DNA of 64,000 nucleotides from Amaranthus tricolor (GCF_026212465.1 NC_080048.1:32743254-32807253); one strand, 5' to 3'; counted from the stretch's first letter, positions 1-12,105 are shown. The notes: generated by a model not told the origin, from the sequence alone. A program made the numbers and translations.

Positions 1-1
1 G

Positions 2-231
2 AAAGCAAAAGTTGGATTATTAAAAAATTTAAAGGTGGGATTCTTGGCAGTTAATGAGAAATAGATTGGATTATTATAAAAAAGGAAAAATATGAGAGGT
101 AACATGATATAGCAGGTAAGTTTTTGAAGGGTCCGTTGGCAACAAACTAAAAGCAAAAGTTAGATTATTAAAAAAATTTCAAAATGTGAGATTATTGGCA
201 GGTAATAGAAACTAAATTGGATTATTTACAA
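2..231. repeat. two imperfect copies of an ~82-bp AT-rich repeat
   Basis: Copies at about 2-82 and 149-231 both start AAAGCAAAAGTT and both contain GATTATT(A)AAAAA followed by a conserved TTGGCAG core; the period is about 147 bp. The window starts inside the array, so the full copy number is unknown. No gene is seen between here and 780. Confidence 0.6.
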
Positions 232-795
232 CAATTTTTCCTATAAATTAAATTAAATCTTGCCTAAATAATGTCTAAAAAACTTATTTTACATGAGTTT
301 TTAATTAAAGTTGAAAATTTCCAAGTAAGTAGGTGATATTCACAATATATTAGTTAGGATGTCGAAATTGAATTCTTCATTTTCAAATAAATTTTGCATT
401 CTCAAATACTACCCGAATATTTCCCATAAAAATTAATAATAATTAAACTAGAGATCCATTGCATGAAGTTAAATTGTATATTACATGAAATACAATCTAA
501 AAGAGTACCCCCAAGTATATTATATATCTGAGATTGTAACAAAGCACTCGAAATAATCCATCCATACATGATAATTGATATAAATCACTCGTACATATGA
601 TAACATCAATGCCTAATAAAACACACAAAATATAATTTTTACCAAAAGGGAAAAATATAAAGTATAAATAGCTAAGTAGATGTTTCAAACAGGAAGAAAT
701 AGAACACAACACAATACATAATGTCACACTAATCAGCAACGGATGTATACTTAGTCAATATGTCAATTGACAGCATTCAATTGATTTAAATCAGA

Positions 796-925
796 CATGT
801 GTTGGTTAAGTTGGTAGGACCATTGCTATTCGATAGCATTTAACTGGGTTCAAACCCCATTAAGCACATTTTTTTTAAATATTATCGACATCACCTGCTT
901 TTATTCTAGATTCGCCACTAAAAGT
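796..925 (+). mobile_element. tRNA-derived SINE, family A, copy 1
   Basis: A pol III box A (TGGTTAAGTTGG, 803-814) and a consensus box B (GGTTCAAACC, 847-856) lie 32 bp apart, as in tRNA-derived SINEs. A related copy lies at about 9160-9320 in the opposite orientation. The two share the box A region, the segment CATTAAGCACA, the segment AATATTATCGA and the 3' segment AGATTCGCC. The copy ends just downstream of the small secreted-protein gene at 930-1319. Exact ends and target duplication were not resolved. Confidence 0.6.
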
Positions 926-929
926 AATA

Positions 930-1319
930 TTAGTTGGATGGAGAAGGGGCAATGTAAGGGATAAAGGGATAGTTATTAGGTGCATTTTGAAGAGTATTAG
1001 GCAAATTTTGCAAGAATGAAGTAATTGCTTGAACTAAATTAGGAGGAAGAGTCAATCCAGGAATAGCGGTTGGATTACTTGGAAGTGAAGGTACCTGCAT
1101 AGAGGGTTGAGGCATGTTTGGCAAAGTAGGTTGTTGAGGTAAATTTGGAATACTTGGTTGTTGGGGTAAATTAGGAATACTAGGCATGTTTGGGGTTGTT
1201 ATTTGAGGAGGTGTTGTTTGGAGAAGATGGCGCGATGCATGGATGCCATTGATACTTAACATGATTAATACGATCATATTGAGGAGAGTAACAAAGAAAT
1301 TGCATTGAAATGATGCCAT
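930..1319 (-). CDS. small secreted proline-rich (PELPK-like) protein
   Basis: A 129-residue protein. An N-terminal hydrophobic segment (about residues 8-24) followed by the typical plant cleavage context ASRHLLQ predicts a signal peptide, so the product probably enters the secretory pathway and the cell wall. The mature part is rich in Pro, Asn and Gln with short repeats of the type PSIPNLPQQ / PTLPNMPQ (about residues 44-75), then a hydrophobic, Pro-rich tail ending PYIAPSPSN. This resembles small plant PELPK/proline-rich wall proteins; the family link rests on composition and repeat style only. The start ATG is the first in frame, and a TATA-type box lies at 1485-1492, about 165 bp upstream. 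A related gene lies at 9571-9918 on the same strand. No stops or frameshifts are seen. Confidence 0.65.
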   Translation of the reverse strand: MASFQCNFFVTLLNMIVLIMLSINGIHASRHLLQTTPPQITTPNMPSIPNLPQQPSIPNLPQQPTLPNMPQPSMQVPSLPSNPTAIPGLTLPPNLVQAITSFLQNLPNTLQNAPNNYPFIPYIAPSPSN

Positions 1320-1484
1320 GTTTGGTTTGAACTTAATATCTTTGCGTAATATTTATGTTAAGATTGAGGATGAGGATGTCGCTTTGATTCTGTACTAGCG
1401 TATATGTTTCTTAACTTGGAGATTTGATTTTGATTAAGTATTAGGGTTTGATTTTGTGTGAAACATTAAGAGAAGTTTTTAGGG

Positions 1485-1492
1485 TTTATATA
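1485..1492 (-). promoter_or_regulatory. candidate TATA box of the 930-1319 gene
   Basis: TATATAAA on the minus strand, about 165 bp upstream of the ATG and therefore compatible with a 5' leader of roughly 130 nt. Position and sequence only. Confidence 0.4.
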
Positions 1493-1499
1493 AGAATTA

Positions 1500-2912
1500 G
1501 AAAGTGTTTGAGTTGGTGTGTTTGGGTGATGATTTATACCCATTAGTTGAGAAGAATGAGATTTTATTATTTAGTCTTACCAATTTATTAACTTGTGGTT
1601 TACACTTTGATCATTAGTCTTTTCAGTTAGCTAAGACTTTATGTAGGAGTGATATGTTTAGTCAACGTTACTATTAGACTTAAACGCCTCAAATTTTTAA
1701 AATGAAATGCAAATTTGTGGATGCTAGAAAATAGTAATGAACGGAGAAGAAGAATTAAGTACGACAATTAAAACTGATAAATTAGTTTATATAGCTGATA
1801 TTGATATTTAAAAATTAAGACTCTGACATTAAGACGCAAATTTGAGAGTTTTTATTTTATGGAGTATTATCTTTGGCTCTTCGAAATTGGTACACAAATT
1901 ATGTGTTTTTATGTGTCGATGTTATCTACGGAGTATAGATTATATAAAGTAGTGGCAGCAAAAGACAACGACAAAAAAAACAAGTGAATTGAAAAATTAT
2001 ACAAGAAAGAAAATGAGTTTGATAATATAGATCTATAGAAATAAATGGATGAGAATATATGTGGTTAAAGGAGGTTTATAAGAATTGATATTCTTAGTTT
2101 AGATTTGTAGTAGGTATGACAAATAATATTTTGTATTATTTACCACACCGATAATCTTTTACATTTTGGTTCATATAATTGATCTCATATATTAAGATAA
2201 TAAATTTTTTTTATTATTCTATATGTATTCTACTACATTAATAATCTTATTAGGGGCGTGCTAATTTAAATTGATGACTATGTATATGTATTAAGCAAAC
2301 TTGAAAATTGGAATTCAGGGAGTCCTTATCGATCGATCAAAGCTCTCTTGGTTGAAAGATGAGGGAATAGAGTCTAAACATGTCAAAATTTTAACCCAAT
2401 TTGAAATTGATCCGAAATAAAACGCATATCAAGTTGTAAATCAGATTGAAGATAACTTAATACATCTATGTAGAAAACGGTGGAGATTGGAGAACTTGAC
2501 TAGTTACTCGAGTTCCCAAGGGTAACCACTATCCTTACATTTACATAGTTAAATACTGAATTAATGCAATTTTAGTAGGAAAATCTTTTGACAAAATTTG
2601 ATAATCATGTTTGTTCTACTTTAATCATTTCATTTTCTTCACAAAATTCATTCAAGTGCATTACCATCTGGAGATGTAGCATTAGGTAGTAATGTAACAT
2701 TGTAAAAGAAAAAATATTTTATGATCGAAGTTTCATCACTATGGAAATGACATTGTATATTTTATGCAAATTTATACAACAAATCATTTTCATTACCACC
2801 TTCTAATTGTTTGATTGTTGGAAACAGTGGTATTAAGAATGATTTGTGTTAGAAATCATACTAAGATGCAAGACAAGACCTTAGAGAAAAATGTGTTTCT
2901 TTTATTTAGAAT
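1500..2912. other. intergenic, no gene seen
   Basis: AT-rich sequence with only short spurious ORFs. It is the upstream flank of the 930-1319 gene and the left flank of the copia element. No recognisable repeat family was found by eye. Confidence 0.5.
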
Positions 2913-2917
2913 GATTG

Positions 2918-3128
2918 TGTGGAAATATATTTTTCTGATTTGTGGAATAATTTTCTGATTTGGTTACTCAAATTAGTTCAAAGTATTAAGGGAATGTCTG
3001 ATTGTTCAAGCTTTGTACTACCTTAATTAGTTCATAGACTTTGTATAAATTAGGGCTGTAATTATAAAGAAAATCAATACAAAACAGTATTCCTTTAAAC
3101 CCTAAAATCAGTTTTCTTTAATTCTTCA
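2918..3128 (+). repeat. 5' LTR of copia element 1
   Basis: Starts TGTGGAAATA and ends TTCTTCA; matches 7068-7279 with about 97-98 % identity by eye. It is followed without a gap by the primer binding site. Confidence 0.95.
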
Positions 3129-3140
3129 TGGTATCAGAGC
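3129..3140 (+). promoter_or_regulatory. primer binding site, tRNA-iMet type
   Basis: TGGTATCAGAGC is the complement of the 3' end of plant initiator tRNA-Met, the usual copia minus-strand primer. It abuts the 5' LTR directly. Confidence 0.95.
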
Positions 3141-3210
3141 CGTAAGGTTCAATCCGGGATTAAAACCTTTTTTCAGCATCATCATTCACCCTAAAACCTT
3201 ACCTGTAACA

Positions 3211-6200
3211 ATGGCGGAAACAAACCCAAACCAAATCATAACTATGCAACAGATGGAACACATGTTCAGATTGTTTCAACAGATGCAAAAACCAAACACA
3301 ACCCTTGAAACTATTTCCCCAGACTTGAAATTGGCCGAAAAATTAAACTACCAAAATTACACAACTTGGTGTAAAATGATGCAGATAGCCTTAGAATGCA
3401 GGGGTCGTCTCAGCCACATCATTGACGACCCTCCTAGCATTTCAGATCCTAATTACACAAACTGGAAGCAAAAGGACTCAATAGTCCTATCATGGATAAT
3501 CTCAAATATAGACACTGAACTCATAAATCAGTTTCTAGATTACACGATTGCAAAAGACTTATGGAAGGGGATCGAAGTCTTACTGAGCAGTGGAAGAGAT
3601 GAACTCCAGATATTCGATCTGAGTTCACAAGCAAACAACTTAAAACAAAATCAAGATCCATTAGAGGTCTATTATGGAAAACTGATCACAATATGGAAGG
3701 AGATAGATCGAAGGCAACCAAATCCGATGATACATGCCGAAGACATTACCATTTTTAACACCTTCATTCAAAAACAACGCCTCTTTCAATTTTTGGCCGG
3801 AATCAATGAAACCTTTGACAAAGAAAAAAGGGACTTACTGAGCCTTGACCCACTTCCAACAGTAGACATAGCTTATGCTACAATCAGACGTGAAGTTTCA
3901 CGGCGTGGTATTATGACCCACGCTTCATCATCGGGAAAAATTCCCTCAGAAATTGGGAGTGGGTTAGCCGTTAAACACCACCGGTCAAATGCTTCATTCC
4001 GGCGTGACATGGAAGACAAGACTTACCTGAAGTATAGTTACTGTGGAGGAAGTCGACATACAAAAGAAGGGTGTTTTAAATTAATCGGCTACCCGGAGTG
4101 GTGGGAGGAGCACCGACAACGGAAAACCGCCACCAAGGCTCAGTCAAAACAAGCCGGCGGCAAGGCTAACATGGTTACTGGTGTCCTCCACGTCACAGAC
4201 ATGGCCACTGATGAACCAACCCACAACAAAGAGGCTACTCATGGCAACATAGGTGAACGAAAAAGGGGAGAAGAAGGAGACGGACCAGAAGAAAGAGAAA
4301 GGGAGAAGGATCTGGAAGCAACCCAGTACACAAATCACTCCCCTCCTCACTCTTTTATACCAAAAACCATCCAAAACCCTAAGCCCAAAACACATGTCCC
4401 ATTTCGGCCCAATTCTAAACCCATTCTCCAAAAAACAAAAAAAATGTTTGACCCACAAAAACATGGTCTCCTATGTAAACCTTATTTTTCTTCCAAATGG
4501 ATATTTGACTGCGGGGCTACCGATACTATGAATTTTGATCCTAGTGATCTCTTATCCACAATAAAAAAACCCGCACCTATATTCAAACAGCCAATGGGGA
4601 GTGTGTGAGTGTTGATCAATCTGGGCCCGTCACCATTTCTCCCTCTCTAAAAATCAACAATTGTCTTTTAATTCCCAGCTTATCTCATAAGTTATTATCT
4701 ATTAGTCAGTTAACTCGGGAGTTAAATTGTACTGTACTTATGTCTTCATCTGGTTGTATTGTGCAGGATGCTCAGACAGGGGCGATTATTGGTCATGGTA
4801 CTGAAAGAGATGGTTTATACTATGTGGATGAGGCGATTCAAACGGGTCACACATCGCTTGCTCGTGGGTTCCCTGATCATCAGTTATGAACTTGGCATCG
4901 ACGTCTCGGACATGCATCCTTAGGGTATCTAAAACATATTTTTCCATCATTAGCTAAGAATACTGTAGTTTTGGACTGTGAAGCTTGTGTTCTTGCGAAA
5001 AGTCACAAACATTCTTATTCTCCTAGTTTTCATCATAGTAGTGAACCTTTTGTATTGATACATTCTGATGTTTGGGGCCCTACTCCTGAGTCTAGAAAAC
5101 ACAGCTATTCATATTTTGTTTCTTTTATTGATGATTGTACTAGAATGTGTTGGGTATATTTTTTGAAAAACAAATCCGAGGTATTTGATGTCTTTGTTAA
5201 GTTCTATAATCTGATTGTTACACAATTTCATGCTAAGCCTAAAATTCTTCGATCAGACAATGGGAGGGAATATATCAACCAACATATGGAAATTTTCTTT
5301 ACCACCCATGGTCTTATTCATCAAAATTTTTGTCCCCACACACCCCAACAAAACGGCATAGCAGAAAGGAAAAACCGTACTCTCCTTGAAATAAGTCGAG
5401 CCCTTATGTTTGAAGCCCATGTCCCACCTTATTTTTGGCCTGAAGCTATTACCTCTGCTACATATCTTACCAATCGACTACCCTCCAAAATCCTTAAGTT
5501 CAGGACCCCCCTAGAAGTCCTTCGTACCCATACTACTATTCCATCTTTTCACTCCTTACCTCCTCGGATTTTTGGGTGTGTTGTGTATGTACATTTACCC
5601 AAACCTGCTCGAACCAAACTTGAACCCCGGGCTGTTAAGTGTGTCTTTGTGGGCTATGGTACTACTCAAAAAGGATATCGATGTTTTGATCCGACCCAGA
5701 ACAAGATATATACTACAATGGATTGTGACTTCTTTGAGCATTCCTATTTTTACTCCCAGCTTCGTCCTCAGGGGGAGACTGTATGTGATGACTTGAGCTT
5801 GCTTACATACTCTGTAACTGATGATCTGAATCCTAAAGAGCAAGTAGGTAATCACACAGATATTGCTACGGAAAACATAGTATTACTTTCTCCTCAGATC
5901 TCCCCTACCTTGTCTGAAGCATCTAATGATCAAGGGGTTGCCTGTGAGCCTCAAGAGGTATTAACTGAACCTGAATCCCAAATTAATGATGATATATCTG
6001 GTATTGTTAACTCACCCCACAGATATGAACTACCTCCAAGGAGCAAAAGAGGTGTTCCTCCAAGAAGGTATGATCCAGAGTTTGAATCACAAAGATCTCG
6101 GTATCCTATTAACCGAGGAATGAGTAACTTGGCACAAACAACAGTGGCATTCCAAACCAGCCTATACTCAAAAACCCTGCCCAAGAATACTGAAGAAGCT

Positions 6201-7055
6201 CTCCAAAATCCAAGGTGGAAAAAGGCAATGGTGGATGAGATCTCGGCTTTAAAGAAAAATAGCACATGGGAAAAATGTATGATACCTACAGGAAAAAAAC
6301 CAGTAGGCTGCAAATGGGTTTTCACAATAAAGTATCATGTAGATGGAACTATTGAGAGATACAAAGCTCGGCTTGTAGCAAAAGGATATACACAGACTTA
6401 TGGCATTGATTACTCTGAAACCTTCTCTCCAGTTGCCAAGATAGATACCATCAGGGTCATATTCTCTATAGCTGCTAATAAAGATTGACCTCTCTACCAG
6501 TTTGATGTAAAAAATGCATTCCTACATGGCGAGCTCGAAGAAGAAGTGTATATGCATGCTCCACCAGGTTTTGCAGATGAAATTCGCTCCAGGAGAAGGA
6601 TGTAGACTTAAAAGAGCTTTGTACGGCTTGAAACAGTCCCCAAGAGCTTGGTTTGGCAGGTTCACCTCAGCAATGAAGAAATTTGGGTATGAACAGAGCC
6701 ATTCCGACCATACCCTATTCCTAAAGAAAGACGATGGTCAGATCACATGTCTTATCATTTATGTAGATGATATGGTAATAACGGGGAACAATGAAAGGGA
6801 GATAAAGAAGCTTGCAAGTTATTCTGTGACAATAAAGCAGCTATTGATATCTCAGAAAACCCGGTCCAACACGATCGAACAAAGCATGTGGAGGTTGATA
6901 GGCACTTCATAAAGGAAAAATTGGAGAAGGAAATCATCAGCATTCCACACGTAAAGTCAGAAGATCAGTTAGCTGACATTCTCACAAAGGATGTTTCAGT
7001 TGAAGTCTTCGAAACTACTTTATCCAAGTTAGGCATTGGGAATCCCATAACCTAA
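3211..7055 (+). pseudogene. gag-pol of copia element 1 (broken)
   Basis: The open part starting at ATG 3211 encodes gag (UBN2-type) and then the protease motif FDCGATDTM near 4507. In the gag zinc knuckle (C-x2-C-x4-H-x4-C) the first Cys is replaced by Tyr at about residue 275 (TAT where element 2 has TGT). A one-base shift near 4592 closes this frame at 4608; pol continues in another frame from about 4595. A Trp codon has become TGA at 4887-4889 (HQL*TWHRR) and another at 6486-6488 (before [14 protein letters not shown]). Integrase shows HSDVWGP, SDNGREY and the Glu in GIAERKNR, so the DDE triad is present. A frameshift near 6590 follows, then YVDDMVITG of RT. At about 6811-6820 the sequence jumps directly to the RNase H C-terminus (CDNKAAIDIS), so roughly 0.7 kb of RT/RNase H is missing. 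It ends at TAA 7053-7055. Confidence 0.92.
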
Positions 7056-7058
7056 CTT

Positions 7059-7067
7059 GAGGGGGAT
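7059..7067 (+). promoter_or_regulatory. polypurine tract of copia element 1
   Basis: GAGGGGGAT directly before the 3' LTR, within AACTTGAGGGGGAT. This is the plus-strand priming site. The equivalent 14 nt in copia element 2 are nearly identical and help set the LTR boundary there. Confidence 0.85.
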
Positions 7068-7279
7068 TGTGGAAATATATTTTTCTGATTTGTGGAATAT
7101 TTTTCTGATTTGGTTACTCAAATTAGTTCAAAGTATTAAGGAAATGTCTGATTGTTCAAGCTTTGTATTACCTTAATTAGTTCATAGACTTTGTATAAAT
7201 TAGGGTTTTAATTATAAAGAAAATCAATACAAAACAGTATTCCTTTTAAACCCTAAAATCAGTTTTCTTTAATTCTTCA
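7068..7279 (+). repeat. 3' LTR of copia element 1
   Basis: TGTGGAAATA...TTCTTCA. It has one extra T and five substitutions compared with the 5' LTR by eye. GATTC follows, compared with GATTG before the 5' LTR. Confidence 0.95.
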
Positions 7280-7284
7280 GATTC

Positions 7285-9155
7285 GATTGTTACAAAGGTT
7301 CATATATATATATATATATATTTGAACACTAATCAGAAAATATCAAGGAGGATATTCTGTTACAACAACTTAATAGTTAGTTATAACTAAGCTACTATAT
7401 TGATACATAGGATTGAGGATCCTACACAAACAAATCTACACCCTTGATTAACAAGTGATGAGCACCCTAGATATACATGCACACGGATCAAGTCTTAAGA
7501 CATCTAAGACACAAGCTGTTGGCTGCTGCACACTTCATATGCTAGCTTTTCATCACTATTGTTCCCCTGAAATTCAGAACCACAACCATGTCTTTCCACA
7601 ACCATTAACTCACACGCTTACTTAATTATCTAGAGTTTCAGTGTTTATCATAGCATTCCTCTCCAATATTAAGTTGATGGTTGAAATCAAACATAATAAC
7701 CGAAATCAAACCCACTATCTATTTTGCAATATACTCAATTAAAAGTTTAAGCTAATAGTTAAATTAGCAAGGCCGTTTTTTAGGTAGTTTTGAGGCATAA
7801 TTGCCCATGGGTTAGCTCATGAAGGGCCCAAATTTAGCTAATCCTTATTATTAAAAATTAGTTTGTGCATAAGTAACTTCTAGCATGGGTTGAATCTGCA
7901 GCGTTAAATTTCTTAGTTAAGTGCATGATCACTAAACCACATAAAAATTCATTTTAACATAAGTTCTTTATGACAAATTAAATACTAGTCATAACTTTTT
8001 TGTGTTGGAGTTGCAGCATAAAAGAAGAATCTGATAGAAAAATTTATGAAGCATGCATGTAGTTTCACCTTTTTTCTCAAATGTTATTAATAATTTATAT
8101 AATTTCACCTTTTACTCATGTAATTAACTTGGTATGAGAACTTAAAGTCTCGGGATATGTTGTATAGTACACTGTACACTATTACGTCTTTTCGTACAAA
8201 AATCTTTAGGTTAGAAATGTGGATGCAACACATTCTCTCTTCATACAAGGTGCTAAATATTCCAGTTTAATGAGGAGAAGATGAGATTTGAGACTTTCTT
8301 GCCATGTTAGCTTTTGATATCATATCAAAGAATCAATTTAATTAAAAACTTAAACTAATGGTTGAAATCCCAAGATATGTTATGTACTATATTAATTACC
8401 CTAATGCTATGTTTGGGAATGAGGATTTCATTTGAAAATTTAGAATTGATTTAAATTCAGTGTTTGGCAAATTAATAAAAACCAAATTTGAATTTGTATC
8501 AATTCTACCATTGTATTAAAGTTAGTTAAAATTAAGAATTTAAAAATGACTTCTCACACCTTGTCGTTCAACTATCCATGCTTCTATACATTCCTTTTAA
8601 TATCAGATCCTAAAGTATGCACTCACATAACCTTTCCAGCTTGAGAGTCTAATTGTATAAGGATGTTCAAATAAGAAACTATATTTGTATAAACATGTAT
8701 TACATAAAATGTAAAAGTACTACAAATTCACAATCATGTACTTACTATGGCACATTTGGTAGGTGGTAATAAACAGTAGAAATGTGAATGATTTATAGTG
8801 TAAAATTTCATCAAAAGTTCCATATTATTTCCATGGTAATGAAACTTTGATCACAAAAAAGTTTTTTTTGTTTACAAATTTTCATTAGCACCTAATACCA
8901 ACTTTCCCAATGGTATTGCATTGAAATGAGTTTTATGAAGAAAATGAGATGATTAAAGTTGGACAAGAAAGACCATCAAAGTGACCAAGAGATTTTTCAA
9001 CTAAAATTACACTAGTTTTTTATTCCCATTAACACCATTTATTACTACCTATCAAACGGACCGCTAATGTACAATGCACCAATGAGTCTGTGACTCCAGA
9101 GGACTTGAAAACAGCCAATGATTTGCACAGGAAAATCCACATCAATAATTACTAC
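7285..9155. other. intergenic, no gene seen
   Basis: AT-rich, with a short (TA)n run at about 7299-7321. No coding region or recognisable element found. Confidence 0.5.
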
Positions 9156-9159
9156 AGGG

Positions 9160-9325
9160 CGAATCTAAAACAAAATCATATGATATCGATAATATTTTTA
9201 AAAAATATCGATTAAAATGCATAAGATTCTTCTAGATTTTGAAAAATTGTGCTTAATGAGTCTTGAATATAAGTCGACGTTATCACATAGCATAAGCTCT
9301 TGCCAACTTAACCAGCATATATATT
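9160..9325 (-). mobile_element. tRNA-derived SINE, family A, copy 2
   Basis: On the minus strand it begins with box A TGGTTAAGTTGG (plus 9303-9314) followed by a decayed box B (TATTCAAGACTC). It then shows CATTAAGCACA, AATATTATCGAT and AGATTCGCC, the same order as copy 1 at 796-925. It lies about 240 bp downstream of the 9571-9918 gene. Ends are approximate. Confidence 0.55.
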
Positions 9326-9570
9326 AATATCTCTAAGTATATGGTTTCATAAATAAGTTAAATGCTGTCGGTTGATATTATTAAACAGCCTTAGATCCAC
9401 CCCTGACGATACATCACACCAAACACACTATTTAATACTTGAGAAAACAGAGAAGATATATCCTCGGCTTGAGAATACCTGCAAATGAAAAGAAATGATC
9501 TAAACTATGATCATAACCTCTATGTCCATGATATACTGGGTACGATGATGCTTACGACAAATTAATGAGG

Positions 9571-9918
9571 CTACGGCCTAGTGGAGACTTCCTGAGCTGA
9601 AACAGTAGGAAATGTAGGCAGTGGCAACGCAGGAGACGGTAGAAGTTCAGGCAGATCAGGAAGTTCAGGCAAGTCAGGCTGTGGCAACATAGGAATGTCT
9701 GGTGTAGCTGGAACAGGGTTTTCATCTACAGGATCATCAGGATCATCATCAGGTACAAATGGATCAGGAATTTCAGGGAAATCATCAGGTAAATTCATTT
9801 CGATGAGATTGCGAGCCACCACGAGGGTACGATGGTTACTCATTAAGGATAATGCAATCAGTAAAACAACTAATGAAAATGAAGAGTTTAGGGAATTGAA
9901 GCAAGTACGACGACCCAT
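9571..9918 (-). CDS. small secreted proline-rich (PELPK-like) protein
   Basis: A 115-residue protein. A hydrophobic segment (about residues 13-26) followed by VVARN predicts a signal peptide. The mature chain has an acidic stretch (PDPFVPDDDPDDPVDENP, about residues 51-68) and then repeats of the PDLPELPDLPEL type and a Pro/Leu-rich tail. The PELP-type repeats resemble plant PELPK1-like cell-wall-associated proteins; function is unproven. The ATG at 9916-9918 is the first in frame and a TATA-type box lies only about 40 bp upstream, implying a very short leader. It is of the same general type as the gene at 930-1319 and on the same strand, but the repeats differ (acidic Asp/Glu here, Asn/Gln there), so the two are old paralogues or only similar in style. 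No lesions are seen. Confidence 0.7.
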   Translation of the reverse strand: MGRRTCFNSLNSSFSLVVLLIALSLMSNHRTLVVARNLIEMNLPDDFPEIPDPFVPDDDPDDPVDENPVPATPDIPMLPQPDLPELPDLPELLPSPALPLPTFPTVSAQEVSTRP

Positions 9919-9957
9919 GGCTAAGTGAATTAAGTAATGTTGGAGTCAAGATGCAGG

Positions 9958-9965
9958 GATTTATA
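9958..9965 (-). promoter_or_regulatory. candidate TATA box of the 9571-9918 gene
   Basis: TATAAATC on the minus strand, 40 bp upstream of the ATG; with a normal spacing of about 30 bp, transcription would start just before the ATG. Confidence 0.45.
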
Positions 9966-9989
9966 CGAGGATGTAGATGAAGGAGGTTG

Positions 9990-12080
9990 AGAAAATTGTT
10001 GTGTAGCTTACCTTCTTTGCTTTTAATTTTGCAATTTAAGTTTAATAAAAGTGATCATGAAGAAGTAGATTTGACTTGTTTAAATAGATTATGTTCATAC
10101 CAAATTATTTTGTTCTAACCTGTATTTTGCTGTATTAGGATATTAGCTCAATGATCATAAGCTTTAGAGACATATGGACAAAAATAAAGGGCAAAATGTA
10201 GATCGATGATTCAGAGCTATGTCCCCTATCCCCAAGCTACTACTAAAGAATATAAACAATACTTCATTGTCTTTTTTTTTTTAAGGAACTAATACTATAT
10301 TTGGATAGCAAATTAAGAGAGAAAAGAAAAAAAAAAAGACAGGGGAAGAAAAGAAAGTGATAACAAGGATGGGGTAAGAAATGAGAGAACACCTTGTTTA
10401 TAGAGAAAATTTGTGTTTTTCTTCCAAATCTTTTCACTTTAGAAAAGATTGTATTCTTAACAAAATTTATCCGTATTTTTCTTTCAAACCTCTCTGCCCG
10501 CCTTTTGTTATCCAAACAAGCATGGGCGGATTTAGTGTGTAGTAATTATCAATTGACACCACTTAAATTCAAAACAAAATCAATTGGTACATGTATATAT
10601 ACCTTAGATGAATTGCTTAGTGTATTATCTTCCACATAACCACTAACCCTGGATTGAAACTCCTGAAGTACACTTTATTTAAAAAAAGTTTGGCATCACT
10701 AGTTTTTTTTTTTTTTTGCTGAATTGGCCACTGCAAACAAGAAATCTTTTATCTTTTTAAATCTCTCCCTTTTCTTTTTCTTTATTTCTCTCTAAACAGA
10801 GTGTAAATGAAATTTAAACTTATTTCACTAATGCTGATTCCATTAACTAAAAGTTAAATTAGAACATATTTATGGTGTAGTACAATGTCGGTTTATGTTG
10901 CAATATACTTTTTAGATAATTCTATCAAAACTAGCTTAACTTCCTACTAGCTGATAGTTTTGAGGCTTAAGATCTTTCCTCTTAATTTCATATGTGTTTC
11001 ATAAGATTATAAGGCATATTAATAAAAAGTACAAAACACCTAATAACAAAACAAAATAATAGAACTCCTTAAAAAAAAAAAAGAAATAATAACATTCAAT
11101 AAAAAAAAAAACCTATTTTCTTGTTATTTTCCTACATTATTCCTCAAGTTTAGTGATAGAGTCCTGAATACCTAACTTACATACGCTTTTTTAAAGACTT
11201 CTAACCAACAATTTTTCTGAGAATATCTGTACGCTATATGATCTTTTGATCTTATAATTTTACTTTCAAACTTATAATTTTACTTTCAACATTCCCCTTT
11301 ATAAAGTATTGCTTACTTCATTATGTTTAGTACGGTAATATTAAATTGGATTTTTGGAATTACTAATAGTTTTTTTTTTAATCATAATAGAGATAGCAAG
11401 GTTTTGTTTGAGGGAAACCAAGCTTCTTTAACAACTTTTGAAGCCATAAATTTTCTATTATTTCTTTGACAATTCCGCTGAAGTTTGTTTCTACACTTGA
11501 CAAGACAACAATTTTTTTTGGTGTTGCTCCTTATGTTACTAAACTGTTTTCAACAAATGTAAAATACTATGAGGTAGAATTGAACTCGTAATATTAAACT
11601 TTACGGATATTATTTATAAATAATATAAATAAGGCTATAATTTATAATTTATTCTTATTTTATTCTTAAAACATTACAATTATACTATAGTAAGAGAATA
11701 CCATGCATTCTTTTATGAAATTTTAAAAATTAGTGACTATTATTATAGTTGGGTAATATTGACTCAAATAATTATATAATGATGAATAATTACATGTTAA
11801 TAGCTCATAAATATTAATGTAAAATTAAAATATTCACCAATGTTATGAAAACTGTTCGAGTCAGTCGTATTTCAATTGGATAAGTTCATTTGAAATTTGG
11901 GATCATATCCTTCCCAAGTGAGACAGTTATTATATATTGTTTTGTGCTAATCTGACCCATGACAATTCTCGCAAAGTTGCAAGTCTTTTTAACGACCTGT
12001 TTGCTCTAAACTAGCTCAACCCACACACGAGCCCATTAAAAACATATCTTGAGCCCATTATCCAGGTTGTCAATAACATA
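9990..12080. other. intergenic, no gene seen
   Basis: AT-rich with homopolymer runs; only short spurious ORFs. No element boundaries could be supported. Confidence 0.5.
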
Positions 12081-12105
12081 CCTTGAAGTATAATTTTTTC
12101 AGCCG

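Larger units (their letters stand above)
2918..7279 (+). mobile_element. Ty1/copia LTR retrotransposon, full-length frame but defective
   Basis: A 4.36-kb element with 211/212-bp TG...CA LTRs, a 12-nt tRNA-iMet primer binding site directly after the 5' LTR, gag and pol in copia order (protease, integrase, RT, RNase H) and a polypurine tract directly before the 3' LTR. The flanks are GATTG (2913-2917) and GATTC (7280-7284), a target duplication with one mismatch. By eye the LTRs differ by five substitutions and one indel, so insertion is fairly recent. The gag Cys-His motif followed by GYPEWW and the small size suggest the Ale-type lineage (inference). Pol is inactivated by frameshifts, two Trp-to-stop changes and a deletion across RT/RNase H. 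Confidence 0.95.

Noticed and set aside
2913..7284. A perfect target duplication for copia element 1
   Set aside because: Flanks are GATTG and GATTC; one mismatch, so it is reported as imperfect. A second GATTG lies five bases further right but would break the LTR boundary.
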